Program-made: the position numbers and the translations under genes
Assembly: GCA_903933585.1 (NCBI GenBank)
Contig: CAIZKO010000076.1
Span: forward strand, 1-48,366
DNA length: 48,366 nt
From: an uncultured Actinomycetes bacterium
Lineage (GTDB): Bacteria; Actinomycetota; Actinomycetes; Nanopelagicales; Nanopelagicaceae
Reading direction: 5' to 3'
Shown here: positions 12,902-20,305 of the stretch, piece after piece
How positions within the stretch are numbered: position 1 is the first letter of the stretch
How the letters are laid out: each line of letters starts with the position of its first letter
The notes under the pieces: model-generated
What the model saw: only the letters and a program-made list of their open reading frames with translations
Told to the model about the DNA's origin: nothing
The model's database searches: none

Positions 12902-13462
12902 ATGTCTATTCAGCCGATCCGCCTCTTTGGCGATCCAGTCCTGACGACGCCAGCCACACCCGTTGAGAGTTTTGATAAGGAGCTGCGCACCCTGGTCAAG
13001 GATTTAATGGAGACCATGCACGACGCACCTGGAGCCGGTTTAGCTGCGCCTCAGATCGGAGTACCCCTTCGGGTATTCGTCTGGGATGTTGATGATGTCG
13101 AAGGCCATCTGGTTAACCCCTCGCTGTCTCTGAGTGATGAACTTCAAGATGGCGAAGAAGGATGCCTATCCTTCCCCGACCTGCGATATGACACCCCTCG
13201 GGCGTTGCGAGTCGTGGCCCGCGGTTTCAACATGCACGGAGAGCCCATTGTCATAGAAGGCACCGAGTACCTCTCTCGCGCAATTCAACACGAAACCGAT
13301 CACCTCGATGGAATCCTCTTTATCGATCGTATGCCTACTGATGCCCGTAAATTGGCGATGAAGGAGATCCGCGAGAGCGAATGGTTTGGATCTGCTATTG
13401 CCCATGGTCGCGTACCCGTTATTAAGAGCTCCCCACATGCCACTCGTGGCTTAGGAATATAG
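12902..13462 (+). CDS. def: Peptide deformylase
   Basis: Metallo-hydrolase that removes the formyl group from nascent N-formylmethionine. All three family motifs are visible in the 186-residue protein: GAGLAAPQIG, EEGCLSFPD (metal Cys) and QHETDHLDG (metal His pair plus catalytic Glu). It pairs functionally with fmt, which follows after 6 nt and installs the formyl group. A TAGACT -10 box ends 6 nt before the ATG, so def has its own leaderless promoter inside the larger gene string. Confidence 0.97.
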   Translation: MSIQPIRLFGDPVLTTPATPVESFDKELRTLVKDLMETMHDAPGAGLAAPQIGVPLRVFVWDVDDVEGHLVNPSLSLSDELQDGEEGCLSFPDLRYDTPRALRVVARGFNMHGEPIVIEGTEYLSRAIQHETDHLDGILFIDRMPTDARKLAMKEIRESEWFGSAIAHGRVPVIKSSPHATRGLGI

Positions 13463-13468
13463 GTCACC

Positions 13469-14389
13469 TTGCAGATATCAGTCGCTTCCTCCTCTCTCAT
13501 CGCTCTGCCAATCATCGAAGCGATTGTCGCCTCTGAACACACCCTCGCATCGGTTATAACGACACCGGACAAGAAGGTCGGTCGTGGACAGGTAGAAACA
13601 CCGACAGAATTGGCGCTCTGGAGTGAGCAACAGGGATACCTGGTAGCCAAGCCATTCGATACTCCGACCCTCAACCAGCATCTCTTGGCGGCACAGCCCC
13701 AACTCATTATTACGATTTCTTACGGACGGATGATCCCTGTCGAAGTGCTGCACGGGCCCAGGTTCGGTTGGCTCAACATCCACTTCTCCCTACTGCCACG
13801 TTGGCGCGGAGCAGCACCCGTTCAATGGGCGCTGATGGAAGGAGATTCCGTTACAGGTATCTCGATTTTCAAACTCGACAAGGGGATGGATACCGGCCCG
13901 GTATACCTCCAAGAAGAGGTCGAGATCGGACCCTCTGACACGACGAGCGACCTTTTAGATCGTATGAGCAAATTGGCGGGAATGCGGATTATGAATGTCG
14001 TAGCCGAAATCCGCAAAGGAGTTAAACCGACAGCGCAACCGAATGCTGGAATTGTGCTTGCTCCTAAAATCTCAAAGGAGATGGCGAAGTTGGATTGGAG
14101 CCTTGGCGCTGATGCAATCATGCGCAAAGTCCGCGCCCTCGACGATCGTCCAGGTACCTGGACCACCTTCAATGACGAAAGGATTGCAGTACACCGACTT
14201 TCAGAATCACTTCTGCCAAATACCCTCAAGAAACCTGGCGAGATTGCTCTCGTGGAAAGTTCACTATTGATCCGATGCCAAGACAGCACCTTAGAGATTT
14301 CCGAGGTTACTCCTGCCGGCAAGAAGCGGATGAAGGGAAGTGACTTCGCTCGCGGTGCACACCTTGTTGGTGGAGAGCGTTTCGAGTAG
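13469..14389 (+). CDS. fmt: Methionyl-tRNA formyltransferase
   Basis: Transfers a formyl group from 10-formyl-THF to initiator Met-tRNA. The 306-residue protein has the N-terminal formyltransferase domain with NIHFSLLPRWRGAAPVQWA (catalytic Asn-His) and MDTGPVY, then the C-terminal tRNA-binding domain (KISKEMAKLDWS, VRALDDRPGTWT). The start is TTG at 13469, 6 nt after def, with a weak AGGT upstream. The next in-frame ATG is much too far inside. The stop TAG shares a G with the GTG of rsmB. Confidence 0.95.
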   Translation: MQISVASSSLIALPIIEAIVASEHTLASVITTPDKKVGRGQVETPTELALWSEQQGYLVAKPFDTPTLNQHLLAAQPQLIITISYGRMIPVEVLHGPRFGWLNIHFSLLPRWRGAAPVQWALMEGDSVTGISIFKLDKGMDTGPVYLQEEVEIGPSDTTSDLLDRMSKLAGMRIMNVVAEIRKGVKPTAQPNAGIVLAPKISKEMAKLDWSLGADAIMRKVRALDDRPGTWTTFNDERIAVHRLSESLLPNTLKKPGEIALVESSLLIRCQDSTLEISEVTPAGKKRMKGSDFARGAHLVGGERFE

Positions 14390-15750
14390 TGGCTAACGTT
14401 GGTAAGAGGCCGAAGCCAGAAGCCGCGCGTCTTTTAGTCTTTCATCTCTTGACTCAGGTCAATCGTCAGGGGGCATTTGCAAATTTACGCCTTCCAGAAC
14501 TTCTTGCTGAATCAAATTTGGAGGAGCGCGATCGCGCATTTGCAACGGAGCTCGGTTACGGGACGCTTCGGATGCAAGGTAAGCATGATGCTCTCATTAA
14601 GCGCCACATTGATAGACCTTTTGATGAGGTTGATCAAGGCATAGTTGACTTGCTCCGGATGGGTATTCACCAGGTTAAAGAGATGCGCGTTCCAGATCAT
14701 GCTGCGGTTAGTGAAACTGTAGAAGTTGCACGGGCCACCATTGGTGAATCGAAAGCCACCTTTGTCAATGCAATCCTGCGAAGAGCGAGCGCCGATCTAA
14801 CTTTTGAAAGTGATGCTTCGGAAATTGTTGACCCCAAGGCGCGATTAGCAACGCTCTTCTCGCACCCAGAGTGGATCATCTCCGCTTTCTACGACCAGCT
14901 TCAGGACTGGGGGAGCGTTGAAGAGATTTTGCGGGCTGATAACGCCCCGGCGAAACCTCATCTCATCGCATGGCCTGGACGAAGCACCATCGCAGAATTA
15001 ATTGAAGAAGGTGGAGAAGTTCTAGATTGGACTGAGAACGGCGTCCTCTCAGCAAAGATGCCAGGTGCATACCGGGCTGTTAAAGAGCGTCGGGCAGGTG
15101 TACAAGATCGCGGATCCCAATTGGTATCGCAAATATTTCTTAACACGGCAGAAGAAGTTGGTTCTGATGAAAGTCTGAGCTGGCTCGATATGTGCGCCGG
15201 GCCTGGAGGAAAGGCATCGGCGGTATTTACAGATCTGCTGATTCATCGTCCGCAGGACACTTTCATGGCAAACGAACCAAGCGAACATCGCGCTCGTCTC
15301 GTCTCGCATGTCATTCCAGTTGAGAATGTGATGATTCACTCCGGGCAAGAATTGCCTGCGCTAGGAGTGCATTACGACCGGATAATGATCGACGCTCCCT
15401 GTACTGGGCTCGGGGCGCTGCGCCGTAGGCCCGAAGCTCGATGGCGCCGCACGCCACAGGATCTTAAAGAGTTGGTCATGACACAGAAGGAACTTCTTAC
15501 ATCTGGACTGCAACTTCTTAATCCAGGCGGATTGCTCGCTTACGTGACCTGTTCGCCTCATCTCCTGGAGACCAAAGCCCAAGTCCTCGAGATCTTGCAT
15601 CGCAATAAAGATTTGGAGCTAGTCGATATCAAGCCCTACCTGCCCGAATCAGTGCCAGAACGAGTGGTCACACTTGATGGTGCTCTGCAATTGTGGACTC
15701 ACCTCGACGATTCAGATTCCATGTTCATGGCGCTCTTCACGCGAAAATAG
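14389..15750 (+). CDS. rsmB: 16S rRNA m5C967 methyltransferase (RsmB/Sun family)
   Basis: SAM-dependent RNA cytosine-5 methyltransferase. Residues about 1-150 form the NusB-like RNA-binding domain (ARLLVFHLLTQVNRQGAFANL). The Rossmann catalytic domain has LDMCAGPGGKASAV (SAM loop), the general Cys in DAPCTGLGALRRRPEARWRR and the catalytic Cys in YVTCSPH. At 453 residues it is typical. GTG start overlaps fmt by one base. The order def-fmt-rsmB-rpe is widespread in actinobacteria. Confidence 0.95.
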   Translation: MANVGKRPKPEAARLLVFHLLTQVNRQGAFANLRLPELLAESNLEERDRAFATELGYGTLRMQGKHDALIKRHIDRPFDEVDQGIVDLLRMGIHQVKEMRVPDHAAVSETVEVARATIGESKATFVNAILRRASADLTFESDASEIVDPKARLATLFSHPEWIISAFYDQLQDWGSVEEILRADNAPAKPHLIAWPGRSTIAELIEEGGEVLDWTENGVLSAKMPGAYRAVKERRAGVQDRGSQLVSQIFLNTAEEVGSDESLSWLDMCAGPGGKASAVFTDLLIHRPQDTFMANEPSEHRARLVSHVIPVENVMIHSGQELPALGVHYDRIMIDAPCTGLGALRRRPEARWRRTPQDLKELVMTQKELLTSGLQLLNPGGLLAYVTCSPHLLETKAQVLEILHRNKDLELVDIKPYLPESVPERVVTLDGALQLWTHLDDSDSMFMALFTRK

Positions 15751-15758
15751 CCGCTGAG

Positions 15759-15764
15759 TAGAGT
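15759..15764 (+). promoter_or_regulatory. -10 box of a leaderless promoter for rpe
   Basis: TAGAGT, then TGACCC (6 nt), then the rpe ATG. It lies in the 20-nt gap after rsmB, where there is no Shine-Dalgarno sequence. The geometry is identical to that of def and pafB. Confidence 0.6.
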
Positions 15765-15770
15765 TGACCC

Positions 15771-16427
15771 ATGACTGTCCGTATCTGCCCTAGCATCCTC
15801 AACGCCGACCGCACGCGACTGCTCGAAGAGATCGATCGAGTCGCTACAGCTGATCTACTTCATCTAGATGTCATGGATAACATCTTCGTGCCAAATCAAA
15901 CATTCTCAATCACAGAGTGTCGAGAGATCATCGCGCATTCGAAGATACCTGTTGACTCGCACCTGATGATCGCCAATCCAGATGACGATGCGATCTTGTA
16001 TGCAGAAGCCGGAAGCGCCAGCGTTACCTTTCATTTCGAAGCGAGCCAAAATCCGAGAGCAACTATCAAAGTGCTGAAGGAATCTGGTGTCCGTGTTGGA
16101 CTTGCGATTAAGCCGAAGACCACTTTTGAAGCAATAGCTGATCTCCTGGAAGAGATTGACATGCTTCTGGTCATGACCGTTGAACCGGGATTTGGCGGAC
16201 AGAGTTTTATGTCCGATCAACTTCCCAAGATTGAAAGCGCCAGAGCCGCTATTGGAGCACTAACGGGAGTTCTTCCCTGGCTTCAGGTCGATGGTGGCAT
16301 CTCCCTAGAAACTATCTCCCTTGCGGCCCGGGCGGGGGCTGACACCTTTGTCGCGGGAAGCGCCATCTACAAAGCGTCAAATCCAGCTGAGATGATCTCT
16401 ATCCTGAGAGTTGCCGCAGACTTTTGA
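15771..16427 (+). CDS. rpe: Ribulose-phosphate 3-epimerase
   Basis: Interconverts ribulose 5-phosphate and xylulose 5-phosphate in the pentose phosphate pathway. The 218-residue TIM barrel shows ICPSILNAD, HLDVMDNIFVPNQTF, DSHLMIANPD, MTVEPGFGGQSF and VDGGISLETI, which carry the metal-binding His/Asp residues and the phosphate site. The start is fixed by the leaderless -10 box upstream. A hairpin just past the stop may end the transcript before the riboswitch. Confidence 0.96.
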   Translation: MTVRICPSILNADRTRLLEEIDRVATADLLHLDVMDNIFVPNQTFSITECREIIAHSKIPVDSHLMIANPDDDAILYAEAGSASVTFHFEASQNPRATIKVLKESGVRVGLAIKPKTTFEAIADLLEEIDMLLVMTVEPGFGGQSFMSDQLPKIESARAAIGALTGVLPWLQVDGGISLETISLAARAGADTFVAGSAIYKASNPAEMISILRVAADF

Positions 16428-16433
16428 GTTTCG

Positions 16434-16452
16434 GCAGGGCAGCTTTCCCTGC
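16434..16452 (+). terminator. Short GC hairpin after rpe, possible weak terminator
   Basis: GCAGGG CAGCTTT CCCTGC gives a perfect 6-bp stem with a 7-nt loop, 6 nt after the rpe stop and just before the riboswitch promoter. There is no U-tract, so if it ends transcription it is not a classical intrinsic terminator. Confidence 0.35.
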
Positions 16453-16458
16453 ATATGT

Positions 16459-16464
16459 GATAAT
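16459..16464 (+). promoter_or_regulatory. Extended -10 promoter of the FMN riboswitch transcript
   Basis: GATAAT preceded by TGT (TGTGATAAT, an extended -10). A start 7 nt downstream falls at about 16471, the first base of the conserved riboswitch, so the aptamer would form the very 5' end of the RNA. No good -35 is seen. Confidence 0.45.
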
Positions 16465-16470
16465 TACCCC

Positions 16471-16597
16471 ACGTTGTTCCGGGGTCGGTGTAATTCCGAA
16501 CCGGCGGTTAAAGTCCGCGACCCGATTGCATCCAGTAATCGGTGGATTTGGCGAAATTCCAAAACCGACGGTTAAAGTCCGGATGAGAGGGACACGT
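16471..16597 (+). ncRNA. FMN riboswitch (RFN element)
   Basis: Flavin mononucleotide-sensing leader RNA. The hallmark segments are present in order: GGGGTCGGTGTAATTCCGA, ACCGGCGGTTAAAGTCCGCGACCC, a short variable arm, GGCGAAATTCC, ACCGACGGTTAAAGTCC and GGATGAGAGGGACACGT. The outer P1 stem pairs ACGT at the 5' end with ACGT at 16594-16597. The downstream platform (16598-16683) has a 7-bp hairpin at 16605-16622 and a CCCC (16639-16642) that could mask the GGGGG ribosome site (16671-16675) of ribM. I therefore infer translational control: FMN bound, transporter off. Confidence 0.95.
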
Positions 16598-16683
16598 AAA
16601 GGTTTGATTCATCGTTGAATCACGCCTTGATGTGGCTACCCCGGAGTATGCGCTGAAACTAACGCAAAAAGGGGGATCAACCA

Positions 16684-17367
16684 ATGTCAGTCATTCACTG
16701 GCTTTTCAATGCACAAGTTCATTTCGGAAATAAATATACCCAGGCAATTTACTGGAAAGAGATCATCGGGAACATCTTCGGATTAGGAAGCGCCCTGCTC
16801 GGAATGCGACGCAAGATGTGGGCCTGGCCCATCGGAATCATCGGCAATGTACTTCTATTTACGCTCTTCATAGGAAGTATGTGGGATCCTCATCAGACAA
16901 GTCGGATCATGCTCGGCCAGGCAGGTCGTCAACTTCTCTTGATCGCAGTCAGTCTTTACGGCTGGCAGATGTGGACTCGAAACCGTCGGAAATCTGCGGA
17001 CTCGAGCAAACCACCTGTAGCGATCCGTTGGACTACCAGCAGGGAGAGGATGGCTCTCGTACCAGCAACGATTGCTTTCTACTTTGCTACCTTCTTCACC
17101 ATCACGGCTATTGGCGGCTCCTGGAATATTGCAGCAGATTCGTGGATCTTCACGGGTACCGCACTAGCCACCTATGGGTTGGCACGCGGGTACGTGGAGT
17201 TCTGGCTCGTCTGGATCGCTGTAGATGCAGTGGGCGTTCCTCTCGATATTCGCGGTCATTACTACCCGACGGCATTTATGTATCTCCTATATGGCGCCTT
17301 CGTTATCTGGGGATTCATCACGTGGCTGCTCGTGGCCAAGCGGGAAAAGGAAGCACTTCCTGCATAA
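16684..17367 (+). CDS. ribM: Riboflavin transporter, PnuC-like (RibM/PnuX)
   Basis: Predicted inner-membrane facilitator for riboflavin. The 227-residue hydrophobic protein has several transmembrane segments and the PnuC-family signature YWKEIIGNIFGLGSALLGMRRKMWAWPIGIIGNVLLF near residues 20-60. PnuC proteins move nicotinamide riboside, but placement directly behind an FMN riboswitch identifies the riboflavin-specific branch. AAAGGGGG precedes the ATG. It is the only flavin gene here, followed by hisE. Confidence 0.88.
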   Translation: MSVIHWLFNAQVHFGNKYTQAIYWKEIIGNIFGLGSALLGMRRKMWAWPIGIIGNVLLFTLFIGSMWDPHQTSRIMLGQAGRQLLLIAVSLYGWQMWTRNRRKSADSSKPPVAIRWTTSRERMALVPATIAFYFATFFTITAIGGSWNIAADSWIFTGTALATYGLARGYVEFWLVWIAVDAVGVPLDIRGHYYPTAFMYLLYGAFVIWGFITWLLVAKREKEALPA

Positions 17368-17395
17368 TCGCGCACGAGCGGGGGAGATCGCCAAT

Positions 17396-17401
17396 TAGAA
17401 T
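17396..17401 (+). promoter_or_regulatory. -10 box of a leaderless promoter for hisE; sets its start
   Basis: TAGAAT, then ATGGCA (6 nt), then the ATG at 17408. The box directly abuts the ATG at 17402, so a transcript from this promoter would begin at 17408 and exclude the upstream ATG. This favours MKSFDELW over [10 protein letters not shown] as the true N-terminus. Confidence 0.55.
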
Positions 17402-17407
17402 ATGGCA

Positions 17408-17671
17408 ATGAAATCCTTTGATGAACTGTGGATAGAGCTCAACGAGAAGGCCCAAACACGGCCGCCGGGCTCCTCCACAGTGAGCGCATTGGATGACGGC
17501 ATTCATGCCATGGGAAAGAAGATCATTGAAGAAGCTGGCGAGGTTTGGCTAGCCGCTGAACACGAGAGCGATGAAGCCTTAGCCCTGGAAATTTCCCAAT
17601 TGCTCTACCGCTTGCAAGTGTTGATGATCGCACGCGGAATTTCACCCGCTGATGTGTACAAAGTTCTGTAA
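17408..17671 (+). CDS. hisE: Phosphoribosyl-ATP pyrophosphatase
   Basis: Second step of histidine synthesis, hydrolysing phosphoribosyl-ATP to phosphoribosyl-AMP. The 87-residue all-alpha MazG-like protein has [28 protein letters not shown], containing the metal-binding EExxE pattern. The track starts at ATG 17402. I chose 17408 from the leaderless -10 geometry and the usual MK[ST]F start of the family. It is followed by hisG after 17 nt. Confidence 0.93.
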   Translation: MKSFDELWIELNEKAQTRPPGSSTVSALDDGIHAMGKKIIEEAGEVWLAAEHESDEALALEISQLLYRLQVLMIARGISPADVYKVL

Positions 17672-17688
17672 GAGATCGAGGAGAAGAG

Positions 17689-18534
17689 ATGCTTAAAGTA
17701 GCAATTCCCAACAAGGGATCCCTCTCGGACTCCGCAATCGCGATGCTTAAAGAGGCTGGCTACCGACAACGTACTGACTCACGCGATCTGACACTTATCG
17801 ATCCAGAAAATGATATTGAGTTCTACTACCTCCGCCCTCGAGACATCGCTGTCTATGTTGCGAGCGGAGAATTAGAAGTTGGCATAACCGGTCGCGACCT
17901 TCTTATCGATAGTGGGGCCGTAGCAACCGAAGTACTCGCCCTTGATTTCGGGAAGAGCACCTTCCGCTTTGCCGCTCCTATTGGCAACTCTTTTACCGAG
18001 AGCAGCCTGGCGGGTAAGCGAATCGCAACGGCCTATCCAGGATTAGTCGCTAGTCACTTCAAGAAGGCTGGAATAGCGGTCGACCTCGTTCGCCTGGATG
18101 GAGCGGTCGAAAGTTCAGTACGTCTGGGTGTGGCCGATGCAATCGCCGACGTGGTATCCACGGGCGGCACATTGCGCCAAGCCGGTCTATCTACTTTCGG
18201 CGAAGCAATTCTCCACAGTGAAGCAATTCTTATCGAACGACCATCAACTCTGCGCTCCACAGAGGTCGAAACGCTGCTGCGTCGCTTGCAAGGCGTAGTA
18301 ATTGCGCGTCAATATGTCTTGGTTGATTATGATGTTAAATCTGAATTCCTCGATGCGGCCTGTGCGCTAACACCCGGCATCGAATCTCCAACTATCTCGC
18401 CTTTACAGCGAAGTGATTGGAATGCCGTGCGAGCGATGGTAAAACGGAGCGATATCAATCGAATAATGGACGATCTCTGGAAGGTCGGAGCGCGTGGGAT
18501 CTTGGTGACGGATATTCATGCCTGCCGACTCTAA
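17689..18534 (+). CDS. hisG: ATP phosphoribosyltransferase, long form
   Basis: First and feedback-controlled step of histidine synthesis (ATP + PRPP). The 281-residue protein is the long, hexameric type. It has a periplasmic-binding-like catalytic domain (LKVAIPNKGSLSDSAIAMLKEAGY, DIAVYVASGELEVGITGRDLL, VADAIADVVSTGGTLRQ) and a C-terminal regulatory domain of about 75 residues (VDYDVKSEFLDAACALTPGIESPTISPL). GGAGAAGAG precedes the ATG. It converges on serB with only 3 nt between stop codons. Confidence 0.96.
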   Translation: MLKVAIPNKGSLSDSAIAMLKEAGYRQRTDSRDLTLIDPENDIEFYYLRPRDIAVYVASGELEVGITGRDLLIDSGAVATEVLALDFGKSTFRFAAPIGNSFTESSLAGKRIATAYPGLVASHFKKAGIAVDLVRLDGAVESSVRLGVADAIADVVSTGGTLRQAGLSTFGEAILHSEAILIERPSTLRSTEVETLLRRLQGVVIARQYVLVDYDVKSEFLDAACALTPGIESPTISPLQRSDWNAVRAMVKRSDINRIMDDLWKVGARGILVTDIHACRL

Positions 18535-18537
18535 TTT

Positions 18538-19182
18538 CTAGTTATTAGAGAGCTCCATCAACCTAAGTACCTGAAGAAGATCGCCATCATTTATCGTGAA
18601 CATGGCAGCAGCCTGCACTTTTGGCTTCGCATTAAAGGCGATGCTCAATCCAGCGATCTCCATCATCCCTATGTCGTTCGCTCCGTCTCCAACGGCTACC
18701 GTTTGCTCCAATGGAATGGCAATCTGGAGCGCAATCTCCTTTAAGAAGGCGGCCTTTGCGGCTCGATCAATAACTGCTCCAATAGTTCTTCCGGTGAGAA
18801 AACCATCGATGCTCTCTAAGTGATTGGCGCGAAAGTAGTCAACTCCCACCGAGCGCATGATCGGGTGAATAATGTTTTCAAATCCGCCAGATACAACGGC
18901 AACTTTGTGGCCATCTGCGTGAAGTCGATCGACCATCTCCTGGGCACCTCGAGAGAGCGAGATCTCTCGACGCACCTGGTCGAAGATCTCCACTGGCAAT
19001 CCTTTAAGGAGCGCCACGCGCTCGGCGAGAGATGAGCTGAAATCCACATCACCGCGCATAGAGCGCTCTGTAATCTCCGCAACTTCATCTCCGACTCCAG
19101 CATGAGCTGCTAGTAGATCGATGACCTCCTGTTGGATAAAAGTGGAATCCATATCAAGAACCACTAGTCGTTGCGGACTCAT
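18538..19182 (-). CDS. serB: Phosphoserine phosphatase, catalytic HAD domain only
   Basis: Dephosphorylates phosphoserine to serine. The 214-residue protein begins right at the HAD core: LDMDSTFIQQEVID (nucleophile Asp in DxDST), VVSGGFENII, and AVGDGANDIGMM with its Asp pair. The regulatory ACT part found in other actinobacterial SerB proteins is absent here but occurs in the next upstream ORF in the same frame, separated by TAG GGG CTT CTC before this ATG. AGGGG, overlapping that stop, can serve as ribosome site. The catalytic domain looks complete. Confidence 0.92.
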   Translation of the reverse strand: MSPQRLVVLDMDSTFIQQEVIDLLAAHAGVGDEVAEITERSMRGDVDFSSSLAERVALLKGLPVEIFDQVRREISLSRGAQEMVDRLHADGHKVAVVSGGFENIIHPIMRSVGVDYFRANHLESIDGFLTGRTIGAVIDRAAKAAFLKEIALQIAIPLEQTVAVGDGANDIGMMEIAGLSIAFNAKPKVQAAAMFTINDGDLLQVLRLMELSNN

Positions 19183-19191
19183 GAGAAGCCC

Positions 19192-19458
19192 CTAGACCTC
19201 TTCGGAGTAATCAATGGCAAGATCGAATCCCGAGCTCTCTCCAAATGCGAGGAGATCGGCCTCTATTGCCCGAACATGAGCAGGGTCACATGTGATCAAG
19301 AGACCAATAATCAATCGTCCGCGAAGGGCGATCTTCTGAAGATCCACGATCGCGAGCGAAAAGGGTTCTAATACGGCGCGAAGCGAGGCTTCCACCCCGG
19401 GCTCATCATTCGCTGAGAGCAGGATGAGGGCGTTGAAGTCATTTTGGAGAGCAGGCAT
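19192..19458 (-). CDS. ACT-domain protein, detached N-terminal regulatory part of SerB
   Basis: An 88-residue single ACT domain (SANDEPGVEASLRAVLEP...DLQKIALRGRLIIGLLITCD), closely resembling the first ACT domain of mycobacterial-type SerB, including the IRGRL-like segment and the VAIERSDD-like end (LAIDYSEEV). It ends at TAG 9 nt before serB, in the same reading frame. ACT domains bind amino acids such as serine, so it probably regulates SerB in trans. The second ACT domain of long SerB proteins is missing. TAATCT 7 nt before the ATG suggests a leaderless start. Confidence 0.85.
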   Translation of the reverse strand: MPALQNDFNALILLSANDEPGVEASLRAVLEPFSLAIVDLQKIALRGRLIIGLLITCDPAHVRAIEADLLAFGESSGFDLAIDYSEEV

Positions 19459-19465
19459 GAGGCGA

Positions 19466-19471
19466 AGATTA
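19466..19471 (-). promoter_or_regulatory. -10 box for the ACT-serB pair
   Basis: On the minus strand TAATCT lies 7 nt before the ATG at 19458, with no Shine-Dalgarno between. It fits a leaderless or nearly leaderless promoter in the 50-bp divergent gap with the ABC ATPase gene. On the other strand TATCTT (19495-19500) lies 8 nt before the GTG of that gene. Confidence 0.45.
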
Positions 19472-19508
19472 GCCTGTAAGAGCGGATGAAAGGGTATCTT
19501 TCACCATT

Positions 19509-20297
19509 GTGAGCCTCGTATTAGATCTGCAGGACGTTTCTGTTATTCGGGACGGCGCAACGATTTTAGGTCCGCTCTCCTGGAAGGTCTCTACCGGGGA
19601 ACGTTGGGTAGTCCTGGGCCCGAATGGCGCCGGTAAAAGCACGCTCTTCGCACTTGCTGGATCCATCATCCATCCGACAAAGGGCCAGGTATCAATCCTG
19701 GATTCACAAATGGGTAGAACGGATGTTTTCGAACTTCGCCCTCGTATCGGAATGACCTCCAATGCAATTGTTGAGCTGATTCCTGAAGAGGAAAGCGTGA
19801 TGAATGTTGTCATGACATCGGCGTATGCGATTGTGGGTCGATGGCAGGAAAGTTACGACCTTTGGGATGAGTCGCGTGCGCTTAGCCTTCTGACAATTCT
19901 TGGAGTGCGTGCACTCAAGGAACGTACCTTTGGAACGCTGAGTGAAGGAGAGAAGAAGCGTGTTCTTATCGCGCGCGCTCTGATGCCAAATCCAGAACTC
20001 CTTTTACTCGATGAGCCGGCCGCCGGATTGGATCTAGGGGGACGCGAAGATTTGTTACACCGCTTAAATGCTCTGGCGCTGGACCCAGCAAGCCCTGCAA
20101 CCATCATCGTTACGCACCACGTGGAAGAGATTCCGCAAGGAACGACGCATTGCCTCCTTTTAAGCGATGGACTTGTCGTTGCCCAGGGGGAACTTAAAGC
20201 GGTGCTTACCTCACAGAATCTGTCGATTGCATATGACATTGCGATAGAGGTGCAAGAAGATAGCGGTCGATATTTCGCCCGCGCCAGCGATCGATAG
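19509..20297 (+). CDS. Stand-alone ABC transporter-type ATPase
   Basis: ATP-binding cassette of 262 residues: Walker A GPNGAGKST (about residues 38-46), signature LSEGEKKRV, Walker B LLLLDEPAAGLD and switch His in VTHHVEE. No membrane partner is encoded nearby, so the substrate is unknown. It could be an orphan subunit or act in a soluble role. The start is GTG at 19509, chosen because the ABC fold begins straight after it. It is followed by uppP after 8 nt and is divergent from the serB pair. Confidence 0.85.
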   Translation: MSLVLDLQDVSVIRDGATILGPLSWKVSTGERWVVLGPNGAGKSTLFALAGSIIHPTKGQVSILDSQMGRTDVFELRPRIGMTSNAIVELIPEEESVMNVVMTSAYAIVGRWQESYDLWDESRALSLLTILGVRALKERTFGTLSEGEKKRVLIARALMPNPELLLLDEPAAGLDLGGREDLLHRLNALALDPASPATIIVTHHVEEIPQGTTHCLLLSDGLVVAQGELKAVLTSQNLSIAYDIAIEVQEDSGRYFARASDR

Positions 20298-20305
20298 GGG
20301 AGAAG

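Noticed and set aside
13822-14322. 166-residue minus-strand ORF
   Set aside because: Antisense shadow of fmt, with no family resemblance and low-complexity serine content.
16424-16618. 64-residue ORF across the rpe-ribM gap
   Set aside because: It is read through the FMN riboswitch, whose conserved RNA structure explains the sequence.
16818-17411. 197-residue plus-strand ORF overlapping ribM
   Set aside because: It lies in another frame of ribM, has no recognisable family and no ribosome site, and its arginine/serine-rich composition is typical of a shadow frame.
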